A stretch of DNA of 64,000 bases from Maylandia zebra (GCF_041146795.1 NC_135185.1:29447529-29511528); one strand, 5' to 3'; counted from the first letter of the stretch, positions 26,301-38,942 are shown. Numbers and translations are program-made. Notes: generated from the letters alone by a model not told the origin.

Positions 26301-27381
26301 GAGGGATTCGCCTGTATGGTTGTCGCACTGGTGTTTCATCTATCAAAGGAATTTCATGAGTGATCAATTTACTACAACCAACATCCAACTCATTCTTGGC
26401 AAACACGCCGCTATACTTCTGCAATAAAACTTTTGCTTGCCGTTTCTCGCTCTCCTCAAGACTTTCAAATTCAGGCAAATCCAATTCCGCTGCATTGTCT
26501 GCCATTGTATGACTGGAAATATAAGCTGTACAACACTGTGAATTTACAGAGACCTGTATTTCAGAGTTACCCTCTGCTAGCACACTGGCCAGTTGAACTG
26601 TAGCAATCACCCGACGAGGTGTCAAATAGACATCAGTTTTACCAACATTAGTAACTGGAACAAAAGCCTCCCCTCCTTCTCCCTTTACCAATGAAGGAGA
26701 CACCAATAGGCCTTCCGGGAGAAAACCATCATCAGGCCCGAGGGGTTCAATCAAGAGGTCAATAGGTGTATTCACAGGCATCTTTGGACAGGTAACAGGA
26801 ACATAACTTTGCGTTCCAGCTGGAACACAGAAAGACTTCTTACCCTGTACTCTAACACGATGGGGTTCAGGAGAATTTGCCATGGCCTCCATCATTTGGC
26901 AGTATCTCAACGCTCTTCTCCAACCACGTGGCGCAGTCTTCAAAACTGGAGCTTCCCAGAGGTCAGAACCATATTGTTTACACAATTCAGAGTAAAGGGG
27001 GTTCAATACATTCATTCCTAACACACCAGGTACAGATATCTTTTTCTGTGCCATGTGGCTATCTGTTGGATCTCCCACAATCAACACCCCTCGACGAGGT
27101 AGGTGAATTCCCAGGATTGTAACATCCAACTCAATATACCCAGAATAAGGAATTTGTAGGCCATTAGCTGCTTTAAGTCCCAACCAACCACAGTCTTTAA
27201 GCTTTTTATCACTGAGATGAGAAAAGTTATTTTTAAAAGAGCTTTCTGTGATTGTTGTGACCATGGACCCTGTGTCCAGCAAACATGAAATAATAACCCC
27301 ACCCAAATCAACCTCCCCTTCCAAGCATTCACCAACTAGATGACCGAGTTCTACATTACTGGAGCCTTGCAACCCTCCCAC
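23319..27381 (-). other. Gypsy pol region: protease, RT, RNase H, integrase (fossil)
   Basis: Family motifs appear in Metaviridae order on the minus strand. They are LLDTGS (aspartic protease), LLYLDDVIVF (RT active site), TLEVDAS and FTDNNPL (RNase H), then integrase motifs DFTVLEP, HSDQGRNFES and CERFNRTLHDL. Protease-RT-RNase H-integrase order separates Ty3/gypsy from Ty1/copia. It is treated as a fossil, and its reading frame is not claimed to be intact. Confidence 0.9.
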
Positions 27382-27574
27382 CAGTGTGTGGCTCTGTGCA
27401 CTGGTGGGTACTAGTTTTCCGCCGCCCCAGTAGTTTGGCCATCAGCCCTAGCTGCTCTTTCATGCTGATTTCCATCAGAATTGGGTAATGTCGGGCAAAA
27501 TCGGGCAATATGTCCAATTTGCTCACACCTAAAACAAATGGGTTTACCATTCACCGTCCTTCTACGTCGAGAAG

Positions 27575-28126
27575 TGTGACTATAGTGTCTGCTGGTTGTT
27601 CATCATAAAAGGCTGAAAACTACGGATACAGCGCTTTTTTAACAGTGCCACCTCCACCCCAGACTCAGGAACGCTTTCCCTGTGGGCGGGAGATCTGTGG
27701 ACTCGGTTCTCTTAAAGAAAAAAAAACTAAACAGCTGTTACTATTGAATAAAAAACAACGTGTAACCGAGGACAAGGGATGAGTAAACGGGGCAAAGAAA
27801 TAATTGATCATTTATTTATTACATAAGTTAAACATACAAATTCCCAGTCGTTTCCAGACAGGACTTACAACACATCCTGCCGATATCCCAGCTGCGCATG
27901 AGACTTACCACACAAACTGTGCGAAATAACACTACAACCCGTCACACCCCGCTTAGTGACACTGCAATCGTGGCACACACTGCAAACAATTCGGGTCTCA
28001 GCGCAGCTGGGAATCAGTGCTATGTATGGCCTGTGATCTGAGAGATAAAGGGAAGTGGCACAAACAATTAAAATAAAAAAAACAAAAGAGAGGTTAGTCC
28101 GCCCTTACAAAACTTACTCTCAATCA
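27575..28126. repeat. 552-bp direct repeat, right copy
   Basis: It matches 22195-22745 with one extra A. The first ~160 bp is LINE tail and the rest is LTR sequence. It ends 233 bp before the BBOF1 start codon. Confidence 0.95.
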
Positions 28127-28359
28127 ATTACAAACGGAATTGATGGAGACGGCTAGCACAACCATTGTAACGAGCTATTTGTTGCATATCAATAAAGTTT
28201 ATACAAAAAAAAAGTCTACATCGTGCCCTTGGCAACAACCTTTGACCCAAACATTCCCAGCAGGTTACTGGAGCTACTCATCTTTCAGTGTTATTATTTG
28301 CCCTCAGCTTTTCCTCTTTGTTCTAGCACTCGGTTGTTGTAGCAGTAATTGTAGCAGCG

Positions 28360-31300
28360 ATGCCGACGAATAAAGCCTCCAACCCTAAAAAGACCAAAGG
28401 CGGGTAAGTGTGCGTTTTGTTGTTGTTAGCCGAGCTGAAGTACAAACGGAAACTTGAACTCCTCTTTGGGTTTTGTTTCAGGAAAGAAAAGAAGGAAGGC
28501 AAACGGGACTCGAAAACGGACAAAGAGTCGGACGTGGAGAAGGCCAAGGCCAATGCCGTCCTGTGGGAGCTGAGGTTAAAGGCCACCGAGCAGTCCCTGA
28601 GGGACTACACTGAGTCTTGTCAGAAGGTGGCACGCGCAAACGAGCATCTCACCAATCAGCTGTACCACGCGGAGAAAGACGCGATCCATATAGCAGGCCA
28701 CTGGGAGAGACAGCTGGCAGCTAAAGAGGAAAAGGTCCCGGAATAACTCAACTGAATATTTTAAAGCAGTGCCAACCGAAAGTACAATAAAAGCTAATAC
28801 AAAATTGTCAAACTTTCATATGTTAGGTGTAAATCAGGGGTGTCAAACATAAGGCTGGAGGGCCAGAATCGGCCCAACAAAGACTCCAATCTGGCCCTCT
28901 ATGACTTTGGAAAGGAGGGCATAAATGTAGGATTTTTCTACTGATATAGACTTCAGACCAAAGATGAAGCCAAAATTAATCAAGTCATAGATAAACAATC
29001 AAATGATGGAAAAGTTTCTGTTTTTTCACTATTTACTACAAAAATGTATGCTTTATATCCACAGTGGAAAAAAAATGAATAAGAAATTTAAAGTAAATTA
29101 AGCAAACCTTTATGTTTTATAATAGTTTAGGCAATGTGCTACCAGAACGTTTTGAGTAATATTACACATTAATTTCTTATAATTTAAACCAACATTTAAA
29201 TTATCAGTTGTGCTGACAGATTTCTGTCATTTACTACTGTAGCATTTCTTTATATGTAGAAAACTGAGACTTACTGCTGAAATTGCACTTCTTTTCTTTT
29301 ATGAAGATATCTCAAGGATTAAATGTGTACTTAAAGTTCTTTCCACCAACAGAAAGGGGAGATTTACTGGACTGGCCCATTTAAGATCAAAGTTGGTAGA
29401 TTAGGATCATTTCTACTTTCTATATACAACACCATAAAAGACAAAAATAATTTATTGAATAAAGAACAAAAATACTGCCGACCTGCCCTATAATGACACC
29501 AACCTCTCTCCCAAAAACCTTGGTAGTCCTAACGAGGATCACCCTGTACAATCACCAGTGCCTAGTGTCCTAATTCCTAGTTCCCATCTTAGCACCCCCG
29601 TTTTATCATTATTTCTATTTGTATTTCATTAATTACCTCTCCTTTTCAGCATTCTTATTGCTATCAAGAAGTAGTAGAAATTGTAGCAGCAGTAGTGATG
29701 GTGGGAGTGGTGTTATTACTAATGTTATTACTAATTATATTATTATAATTGTTGTTGTTGTGATTTTTTGATATCACATATATTCACATATGGAAAAACA
29801 TCAGTAATTTCCACATTTTTCTCAAAATTGATTTTTGACTTTATTTTTTAATATGGCCTGTAAATGGTCTGTATTTATAGCGCCTTACTAGTCCCTAAGA
29901 CCCCAAAGCGCTTTACATTTCCAGTCATCCACACATTCACACACAGGTGATGGCAGCTACATTGTAGCCACAGCCACCCTGGGGCGCACTGACAGAGGCG
30001 AGGCTGCCGGACACTGGCGCCACCGGGCCCTCTGACCACCACCAGTAGGCAACGGGTGAAGTGTCTTGCAAGGACACAACGACCGAGACTGTCCGAGCCG
30101 GGGCTCGAACCGGCAACCTTCCGATTACAAGGCGAACTCCCAACTCTTGAGCCACGATCGCCCCTCAATATGATCAACAATATTTTTTCTTTCTTAATGT
30201 GGCCCTAATATTCCGTCGTAATCTTTCACAGTAAAACACTCTCTGTTTAAAAAAGCTCAAAGTGTGCAGTGTGTGGCCCATGAATATGTAAAATTAGGTT
30301 GACAGCCCTCATGTAAGTGATCAATGTGGTGTTTTCTTGGATGATTTAAACTGTTACTTTACAGATTTGTGTGCTGGAGAAGGCCTTACAAACTCAGCAG
30401 GCACTTGCCCGAGAAGAGAAGGACAAATTGGTGAGTTCATATAAAACTCAGCCACACTAAAAGAAAGACAGGCACTTTCACATCTGGTCCACGAAACATG
30501 CTCCACATGCCTAGTATGTACATGGCAGAAAACTCCAGTAGAGCTTGTGATTTACTGTACTCGTGTTAAACCTGTAGCATCACAAAAATGTGCTGCGCTG
30601 TGTCTCAACAGCTGTCTTGTGTGCAATTATGTGGATATTTATTATGTAAGAAAACAACCAAACAAAGTGACCATAAAGCAAAAAACAAACCCCACACATT
30701 CCAAGTTACATGGTCCAATGTTATTTAAATCCACGTCAGTGGCTACAGGGGGGAAAAGCATAATTTAAAAGTGCTTGGTTGGAGAAAAGCAGTCTCGTTG
30801 CTGGTCTTGATGTGTTAACCATACCTCACATATCACACATATCCTTACGCTAAAATGCAAAGGAACTTTTGACTCTTCCATCCCTGCACTCAGCTTCTTA
30901 TAATTAAAATAAAGAAATTTTGCATTGCTTGCTTGACAAGTGGAGACAAAAAAAAATGTACAGAAAGCCTTTTGCTAGCAGCTGTTTTCCATCCTCCAGC
31001 TCTTTTTACATGATGGATGAAAAAAGAAGCCTGGTTTGGACCAACTTAAAACAAGCCTGTTACATAAATGTATGGACCTCTCACATACGATCAGTCAGTG
31101 GAAAATTCTGTGGCTAACTCCAGAGATGTGACCCAAAACATGCTGTTTACAGCCCTTTTCTTACTGTAAGGTCACATGAGCTGAATGCTTAATCCTTCCT
31201 GGAAGACATCGAGTTGGCCTAGGATGCAGCGTTGGCATATAGGGCCTATTTTTGCCACCCTCTCATGGCTTTCAGTGAAATGTAGAATTCATTTTTTCGT

Positions 31301-34300
31301 GGACTCTACATGGTCTGGCTTATACTACAGGCCTGCAGCCTCTTTAATTATGTTATCAGTGTTTTTTAACTGTTCTTAAAACCAAGAGGTGACCACGCTT
31401 TTGATGTTTTAGCAACCAAACTGTGGAACAGCCTTTCCCCTTCCATCAGGTTGGCTGATTCAGTAGTTTTTGCTAAAAGCTAATTTTTGTAGGTTATTGT
31501 TTACATAAACATTCATTCCATAGCTTCTATGTCAGTATGACTGCTTATCTCTGTGTAATGTATGTTTTGATGACTATCCAAACTATTCCAATAGTGATAA
31601 GCTGTGTTTTAAAACAGTTATTTTTATAACTGTCCTGCATATGTTCAATTTGCAGCATCAGGAAAAGACATATTTAGGCTGTACTAATCGCTGTGAACTT
31701 TAAACTGGAAGGTATTTTTGGAAGGCTTGACCACTTGATAGATCCCACACAGTGAAAATTGCAGATGACGCAAACCAGCTTGTGTAAATACTGTCGAGTG
31801 GCTCTCTGAAGTCGACGAATGCGAACGGAGTTATCTGCAGAATAACGATTAGGCCTAACGTTGTAATCAGATGGTTGATAGCCTCTCATTTACTCGTCAT
31901 GTACATGTTTGTGGGTGCGTGTTTTTCTAGTTTCTCATGACTTTGGTCATTTTGTCACATTTTGCTCAGACTGGCTTCTCCACAGTAGCATCTTGAGGTA
32001 TTTAGCACGAGTGATCTGTGCTGAAGTCAGTTTGCAAAAGAGCATTGGCCATTTGAACTCCACGATGAAATCTTCCTAAGTATTACAAGCTGCACTTGTG
32101 GGATGTTTGCACCAGATCCAGTCTAAGTGGATTTATGCGTACAGTTGAGACATGGCATTTAATACCCAGGATTCTGTTTTTGTGTCTGTGTGTGTGTGTT
32201 TGTCTAATTCAAAAGGTCAGTGAGCTTAACATGATCCAGGAAGAAATGAGAAAGATGAAAGAAATAGAAGTCCAAAGGGAGCAGGATATCGTTCACGTGA
32301 GGACACACAAAAAAAAACACAAAAAAAATACTTATTACATGTAAGGATATTAAAATGTGACCAGTAACCATGGTTTTTCATATTCCAGATGAAACAAAGC
32401 AGCGATGATGCTTACAAGAAGCTAATGCAACACCTAAGAGAGAAGGAGGATCAGTTCTTAAAAGAAATGGTAGGAAGTCAGGAATATAATCCAAAAATTC
32501 TCCCCCGGGTTTGGAACTACACTTACTGGTCAACTTTGTTAGCTATGTCTTGCTAGGACCAGCTTGGACCCCCTTTTGGTTTTAGAAATGTCTTCATTCT
32601 TCACGGCATAGATTTAACAAGGTGCTGACATGACAGCAACACAGTTTCTGCAGATCTGTGATGTGAATCTTCCGTTCCACCTTGTCCCAAAAGTGCTCTT
32701 CCTATCGGCTTAAAGCAGTCTGGCCATTCTTCTCTCATGTCTGGTATCAACAAGACATTTTCTCCAACAGAACCGCTGCTCACTGCAAATTCTCTCGTTT
32801 TTTGGCTGCTGTCTGTAAACTCTAGAGTGAAAAATCCTGAGCAGAGCAGCAATTTCTGAAACACTCAGAACCATTTGGTACCAAATGGTCAAAGTCACTT
32901 AAATGACCTTTTTCCCATCTGATGCTCGGTTTGACCAGGTACAAATGTCTAAGTGCAAAAGATGTTGGTGAAAAAGAAGCTTTAATATTGAAAGTTGAAA
33001 GAGTGAAAAAGCTGTAAATTTCCCTTCAGGAACGCTTGGAGAAAGAAACAAAGGCATGTAGTCAAACAATGGCCAAGATGGCGGAGGACCACCGTGAAGC
33101 CATTGTGTGAGTCCTTTGTTTGTTTGTTTGTTTGTTTTGCTGTCACTTTACAGTCTAATTTTGCTCTATAAATTGCACTGTCATGCAAAGTGCAAAGAGA
33201 AAATAATTTACTCATATGAGTGATTATGTATAAAAATAGATTTCGCTAGAACTGATGTTATTTTTTGACCACGCCGGCTCGTCATGTTCCAAGGAACACA
33301 TCCTCAGCCATGCTGCAGCGAGGAAAAAGTAAAGTGTGTGTGTGGAAGACCATAGTTTATTACTTTTGAGGCCATAAGATGTGCACTGCCTCTGCTGTGT
33401 TTAGTTATTTTTTACAGCTCATAAAACATTTACATTGATACTGGTGTGGTCCTGTCGGTTTGGTCTTGGTGTCGGTAATTGATTTAATTTTGGACACATG
33501 TGGGTGATCTTAAAAAGTCAAGTGCAGTCATTCAGTTAATTCACTTTACGAGGCTTACAAAAGAAAATGTCCTTATTATATTATTGTAATATGCACTACT
33601 TAATAACTTTGAAATATGCAGTCATGGTAAAAATAATATTTTCTTTGAATTACATTCAAGTTTTGTGTATCAGGACATCAACAGATGACATATTCGTCAA
33701 GGACATCCTTTAATGAACAAAAACTAAGCCAGAACAAAGAAGCAGTGTGTGAAAAACTAAGTACATCCACACCACCTTTATTGTCTGTTTAAAATACACT
33801 GAGCTGAAGTATAATGAAATGTGCTGTATGAATAAAATTGCCATCGTCATTTAGCAGAAATAACGTTACTGTGTGACCGTGTGCCTCTTATATCATTGTG
33901 GAGGAATTCTGACCCACTTTTCTTTACAATTTTGCTTCAGTTTATTGAGGTTTGCAGCAATTATTCATGCGCAGCTTAAGATCATTTCACTCGGGTTAAA
34001 GGTGGCGCTTTGACCAGGTCATTGTTAGTCTTTTTCTTTTTTTTGGCCATTCTGTTGTAGATTTGATGCTGTGCTCGGGATCATTGTCCTGACCACTGGC
34101 ATGACCGAGTCAAGCCTTAGCTATCAGACAGATGGCCTCTCATTTTGATTCTAGAATACTTTGGTGTACAGAGGAGTTCGTGGTCGACTCAATGACTGCA
34201 AGGTGCCCAGGTTCTGTAAAACAAGCCCAAACCATCACTCCTCCACCACCATGCTTGGCAGTCGGTTTGAGGTATTTGTGCTGATATCTTGTGTTTGCTT

Positions 34301-37300
34301 GTCATGAAATGTGGCACTATAAATTATGGGCAACAACTCAATTTTGGTCTTGTTTCTCCAAAGGATATTGTTCTAGAGGTTTTGTGGTTTGTCTAAGATG
34401 CATCTTTGCAAACCGAAGTCATACTGACATGTCTTTTTTTAGAAAGACGAGGCAAAGATGCAATACTTTGTTTGTTTGTTTGTTTTTGTACTGTAGTTAC
34501 ATGCTAACTGGGGCCTTAGTAGTCTTTTTTTAATTTCTCTTAGCTGGAACATCTACTTTTGCAAAGATTGGCAACTTCCTTGAGTGTTTTCCACTTGTGA
34601 ACAATCCTTCACTGTAGAAGGACTTCAGATTGTTTAAAATGAGCTAATAACCGTTCCCAGATTCTCTGAGATCATTGCCGATATTTTTCCTAATTGGAAT
34701 TGTGTCTACACACATCTGAATGCACCAGATGAACAAACTGCCAAAACCTTTGCTTCTGTGAACATGGTCACATTTCATATCATTTGAGTAGCAGCATCTG
34801 ACTGATAGTTGCTCTCATGATCTCTGTGTAACTAGTACTTAGTTTTCCCCATACACTGCTTCATCAGCCAAGTTGTTCTTGACTCAGTATAATATGCCAT
34901 GTTTTATAGATCATCTGAGGTTGTGTTTATCTAATTTTAAGTGCTCATAAAGACTAAACACTGATGCACAAAATCTTAGAACTGACAGGGTTTATACTTT
35001 TATTTTCATTTTTTGGACTGTATTTCACAAATAAATAAATGAATATTTTTTTTGCAGCAGGCTAGGAATTGACTGCAAATACTGCTGAACACAATATCAA
35101 GACTGGTGCGTGTTCATAACTGTTGATTCATTTTTCAGTGTCTCTCTTTTATGCTGTAAACTGTTTAGGCGATTGAAAGATGCTTTGCACTCTGTGATCA
35201 AGGAGCGCGATTGCCTCATTGACAAGCTGAAATATCACATAAAGGAGGCAGAGGATCTGCAGAAGTTAGCAAAGTTACTGACTGAGGAAAACACCTCACT
35301 GGCATTGGACAAGGTATGTTTAAACCAAAGGACAGCAAACACCAGAGTAGCTATTAGGCATCAGCAGTCCCTGGACAGAGGCCATTCATCTCCATAAAGA
35401 CATTTTAAATCACTTTCAGTTATGAAACACTTGTCAGATCTGTGCAGAATATATTTCAGGTGGTTTTTCCCTTGTGTTGTTTACTTGTGCTGATCCTGTG
35501 TATTTTGCTTGTGGTCCCACTCCCACCCCCCTCATCTTCTGACTACTATCCAGCCTCTCAGCGGTCAGTGGTTGTGGTGAGTTTCCACTGGTGTCTGGGT
35601 TCAAATAAAGTAGCTTATCCTTGGCCGTTTTCTGGCTGTGATTCTTAAACATAAATAAATGCTGGGCACATTAATCTTACCTCTGATGATGACAGCTAAT
35701 CAGTAGAGTAAACCTGGCTTACTGAAACTTTGACCACTCACTGAGCAGAACAGGCTGGAACACAAGTCAATATCTGTTCCTTGTTCTACACTGGAATAAA
35801 AGTGAGAGGATTTTCTAAAATTAACTCTGTGTTATCCGTTTCCTGCTCACCTAGAGCATGCTGGAGTTGACGGTAAAGGACAACGCAGCACAGATGGGGA
35901 CTCAAAAACAGAAGCTAACTGAACTGAGGGCCGAGGTGGCTTCCCTGGAGGAGGCCCTGCAGCTCAAAGCCGTGGAGATTGAGCAGCAGGAAAAGAAAGA
36001 GAAGGCGAACCTGGTCACCATCCAGGCCAGCCAGGTGGAGCTGGACAAGCTGCAGAAAGTGCTCGCGATGCGAGAAAAGGAAATGAAGCATGTGAAGCAA
36101 CTGGCGAGCACCATTGTAGCAAAGCGCCAAGAGCTGGAGGAGTTCTTCCATGAAGCACTGGGTCATGTGAGGAAGGAGATCAAGGACAGCAGGCTCCAAT
36201 ACAGACAGGAGGCACTGCAGAGTTATCGTAGGAGGTTTAGAGAAGCCACAGCAGGAAAGATAAAGTTCCCACCCATCCGCACCTTCCATAAAACTGCCCA
36301 CAGTACCAACTCTGTCTATTCAGACATGGAGGCGGCTGCGACATGGTAGGTGTCCTGCCCTTCTCATCATTTCCATACGCTGTGTGTATCTTCCTGATAT
36401 TTTTAATTCCTTATGTTTACTAGTGCTGATTCCCAGCTTGTTCAGTGGTCAGCAAACATCTTTGTGGTTCATATTCATTGAGTAAAGGAATTTACACAAC
36501 AAAAGTGACACTGAAATGTGATTTCATCTGCTTGTCTTGAAGGACGGATCAACCGGGGAGCGAAGTTGAAATCTCTGATCTCACTTGGGAGCAAAAGGAA
36601 CAAGTGCTCCGGCTTCTCTTTGCTAAAATGAATGGATGCAGAGAAAGGTAATGAAACGCTGCAATTATTTGTTTATGTTTGACTTAGCAAAAGTCGTGCT
36701 GGACGCTTTGTTCGCTCATTGACTTCATCCCGATTTTAATACATTCGAATCCTTTTGTAATCCCCCAGAATGAACTGACACTGCTGCGGCAATTAACTCT
36801 GAAGAACAAAGTGCAGTGACACTGTGCAGAGGTTCAGTCACAGCTTCTGATGACTCCTCCCTCTTTTTAATGTTTTAAACAGCCATTTTCTCAGCAGAAG
36901 AGGATACCATAAAACATCAGTTAGGCTTCAAGCAATTTTCTTTTCCATGCAGCTGCTTAAAAAGAATGAAGAAAGAGTCTGGGCACAATAGTAAAAATAG
37001 GCCCAGGCCGCAGAGTCGTGTGCTTGGAAACAAACATCTGGTCACGTCGATTTGCTTTCACCCTATTGGCCTCTCTTCACGTGCACTCGCAGCTTATTTT
37101 GTTCTTTGAACACTTGTGGTCAGAGAGCAGCTGGTAACATGATTTTCAGGAAGGAGTGTGCAGGAGAGCTGGATGTATAGGGGCAAGGCAGGCATGAGGA
37201 GAAGTATATTCAGGTTAACCTCGGTCTGGCAGCTAGACCAGCAGAATAACACAGAACATTTGGCAGCTGAAGTTTGCAGCATGCAAATCCATGTGCGTTG

Positions 37301-37772
37301 TGCTGACCCGGAGTAACCCCTTCGCTAGACAGGCTGGAGGCCTCAGTGAAAAGACACCACTGTGCTAAAACATGACTTTTCACTGTGAGGTTCTGTATTT
37401 AACCGCAACTCCGCATCTTCCTGACAGCCAAGTCAGCCGACAGGTGGCTCTGCCGGCCTCCACTGAGAAGAGGAGCTTCACGGAGAACGATGTAGCCGGG
37501 TAAGACGCTGAAGGAATGCACAAGAATAAAAACTGTGCCTCATCCTTGCAATTAAGAAGCCCTTTAAGATTTATTGGTCCCCACATTCCATGTTTAGCCA
37601 AAAAAGCAGCGGCTGTGAGAACATGAGTGCCTACATGTGATTTATCAACACAGTGGCATGATGATGACTTTCTTCCAGAATTAGAGAGGAGCTGTCCCCG
37701 GCGACCATGAGCACCCCGGCGCCATCAGAGTCCACGCTGCCAGCCGCCCAGCCAGATACACACATCACGTGA
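28360..37772 (+). CDS. bbof1: BBOF1, basal body orientation factor 1 (CCDC176)
   Basis: BBOF1 is a coiled-coil protein of motile cilia and flagella; in frog multiciliated cells it maintains basal-body alignment. Eleven exons were read: 28360-28403, 28482-28734, 30365-30430, 32216-32296, 32389-32469, 33030-33106, 35169-35313, 35855-36345, 36543-36647, 37428-37499 and 37679-37772. They sum to 502 codons (human 529). The N-terminus MPTNKASNPKKTKGGK is lysine-rich as in the family. Nearly the whole centre is charged heptad coil. The conserved tail STNSVYSDME and DLTWEQKEQVLRLLFAKMNGC identifies the gene. The exon 2 donor (AAAG/GTCCCG) is weak, but joining to exon 3 keeps frame. It is tail-to-tail with ALDH6A1 as in human. 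Introns hold several transposons, one ending 54 bp before exon 3. Confidence 0.94.
28835..30310. mobile_element. hAT-like non-autonomous element in BBOF1 intron 2
   Basis: The ends CAGGGGTGTCAAAC (28835) and, inverted, GAGGGCTGTCAACC (to 30310) form imperfect terminal inverted repeats typical of hAT elements. They are flanked by gtgtaaat and atgtaagt, a 6-of-8 match that fits a decayed 8-bp target duplication. The interior has no transposase frame and is AT-rich. A SINE is nested inside. Family naming is from memory. Confidence 0.65.
29855..30164 (-). mobile_element. tRNA-derived SINE nested in the hAT-like element
   Basis: Read on the minus strand from 30164, the head has a tRNA-like A box (GTGGCTCAAGAGTTGGG) and B box (GGTTCGAGCCCC). 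The body is a conserved one, CACTTCACCCGTTGCCTACT onward, ending with AAGCGCTTTGGGGTC and a short tail. This consensus is common in percomorph fish and resembles the AFC SINE of African cichlids. It is only mildly decayed. Confidence 0.75.
31190..31490 (+). mobile_element. L2/Rex1-like LINE fragment in BBOF1 intron 3
   Basis: The plus strand around 31381-31470 reads GDHAFDVLATKLWNSLSPSI then RLADSVVFAK. This is the C-terminal signature of L2/Rex1-type LINEs, the same family as at 21575. It is a short truncated copy. Confidence 0.6.
32518..32960 (-). mobile_element. Tc1/mariner-like relic in BBOF1 intron 5
   Basis: It belongs to the same family as the relic at 6878. A cacttactggtcaactttgt terminus and interior blocks match (aatttctgaaacactcag, gtcacttaaatgacc, ccatctgatgctcggtttga). 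It is internally deleted and lacks a clear right inverted end. Confidence 0.55.
33619..35020 (-). mobile_element. Tc1/mariner element, decayed, in BBOF1 intron 6
   Basis: CAGTCATGG at 33619 and ACTG before TA at 35017-35022 mark degraded inverted ends. Inside, in antisense, are well-known fish transposase blocks (ccattctgttgtagatttga, gggatcattgtcctga, caccaccatgcttggcagt). The length of about 1.4 kb is near full size. The transposase frame is interrupted many times. Its right end lies about 150 bp before exon 7. Confidence 0.7.
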
Positions 37773-38214
37773 CCTCCGAGTGGCCTCTGTGTCTCACATT
37801 AAACTGTGCTTGCGTGTTTCCTCAAGAGTGTTAACACAACTAGAATATAGGATGTTTGTTTGTGCTTGTTCAAAATATCTTACCGTGCACGCATGTGCGG
37901 TGTGGCATGTGAGTGCTTTTGCACGTTCTGTCTGTTGTACCTCAGTTTAAAAAAAGAAAAGAAAGAAAATCTATTTGTGACTACAGAGTGCTGATAAGAA
38001 CATATGCACCAGGTGACATGAGGATTTCAGTTTGCCCACACACCTTACATCCACTTACATGCTTTCTTTGCGCCTTCCAGCAAGGATGTGACAAGCAGTT
38101 GGAACAGAAGTAGCATCTTATAAGCTGAATAGCCGGGTCACCTGTACAAATGACCCCCCACCCACACTCACCCGTGTGGTAAGTGGTTAAAAAGAATGGA
38201 TGGATAGATGTTTT

Positions 38215-38385
38215 TTTTAAGTCATTTTTGAGGGGTTTTATCTTTTATTATGATAGAAAAGGTGAAAGTAGATTGGAAAGCTGGAAGAGAGCAGCAAATG
38301 GCTCAGGGCTGTTTCAAACCCAGGCCTGTAAAATTTACAGCTTATCGGTCAGTTGCTCAATCCGGTGAGCTATAGTGTTGCCTGT
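38215..38385 (-). repeat. Dispersed teleost repeat with tRNA-like head
   Basis: Minus-strand TAGCTCACCGG and GGGTTTGAAAC resemble RNA polymerase III A and B boxes, with a downstream part common in fish intergenic DNA. It lies between the BBOF1 and ALDH6A1 3' ends. Its class (SINE or MITE) is not settled. Confidence 0.35.
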
Positions 38386-38942
38386 GTATTGATAGATTTG
38401 ATATAAAGTGTCAGCACATTGACGCTCTCTTATCTGATAAGTCATATACACAATACTAGAACGTAAGCTTGATGAGTATCAGTACAGTGCCGGTGCAGCA
38501 TTTGCACATTAAGACACTTGATGAATGGATAAACATGAGGCACGTTTACAGGAAGATGCCTCATTGTGGCAGAGGAGAAAAGGGGGTCATGGGAGGAGAG
38601 GTGTAAGATAGCATAATCAAAGGCAACCGGTGTGACTCCAGGCAGCTTTCATTTCTGTGAAACACAAACACAGCAAGTGTATAAGAGTTTCAGCAGGTGC
38701 TGTATTTCTGGAAATGACATTGACCCAATAATGTTACAGAACTTTTGGATTGCCTTAGTGTTGTCCCCTCACACAATAGCCACATATACATATCTAATAT
38801 AAAGCCTTTTAATCTGGGGATTATTTATTTATAACTTGTATTTATGAGCTATTCACAGGTGACATATGAATCTGCTTTTGCAAGTGGAGCGTTTGACATC
38901 TCCTGGTTTACAAGAGTAATCAGCAGCGACTGGATGGAGCAT

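Larger units (their letters stand above)
22195..28126 (-). mobile_element. Ty3/gypsy LTR retrotransposon fossil
   Basis: This is a minus-strand Metaviridae-type element. The recognisable parts are a Gag zinc-knuckle trace near 27470-27545, a protease-RT-RNase H-integrase region at 23319-27381, a purine-rich tract (minus strand) just right of 23250, and LTR sequence at about 22355-23250. It looks broken, with about three or more breaks, and most of Gag is not recognised. Insertion was next to or into the L2-like LINE. No clear target-site duplication was found. Near identity of the end repeats and long open stretches suggest a young age, though the end repeats are not a normal LTR pair. Confidence 0.9.

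Noticed and set aside
22195-28126. Simple matched LTR pair of 551/552 bp
   Set aside because: The repeats begin with LINE-coding sequence that continues leftward only at the left copy, and no purine tract or primer-site-like sequence abuts them as expected.
30090-30164. Possible functional tRNA gene on the minus strand
   Set aside because: A and B boxes are present, but the sequence continues into a SINE body and does not fold as a full cloverleaf by eye.
29875-30180. 101-codon open frame on the minus strand
   Set aside because: It runs through the tRNA-derived SINE and has no protein likeness.
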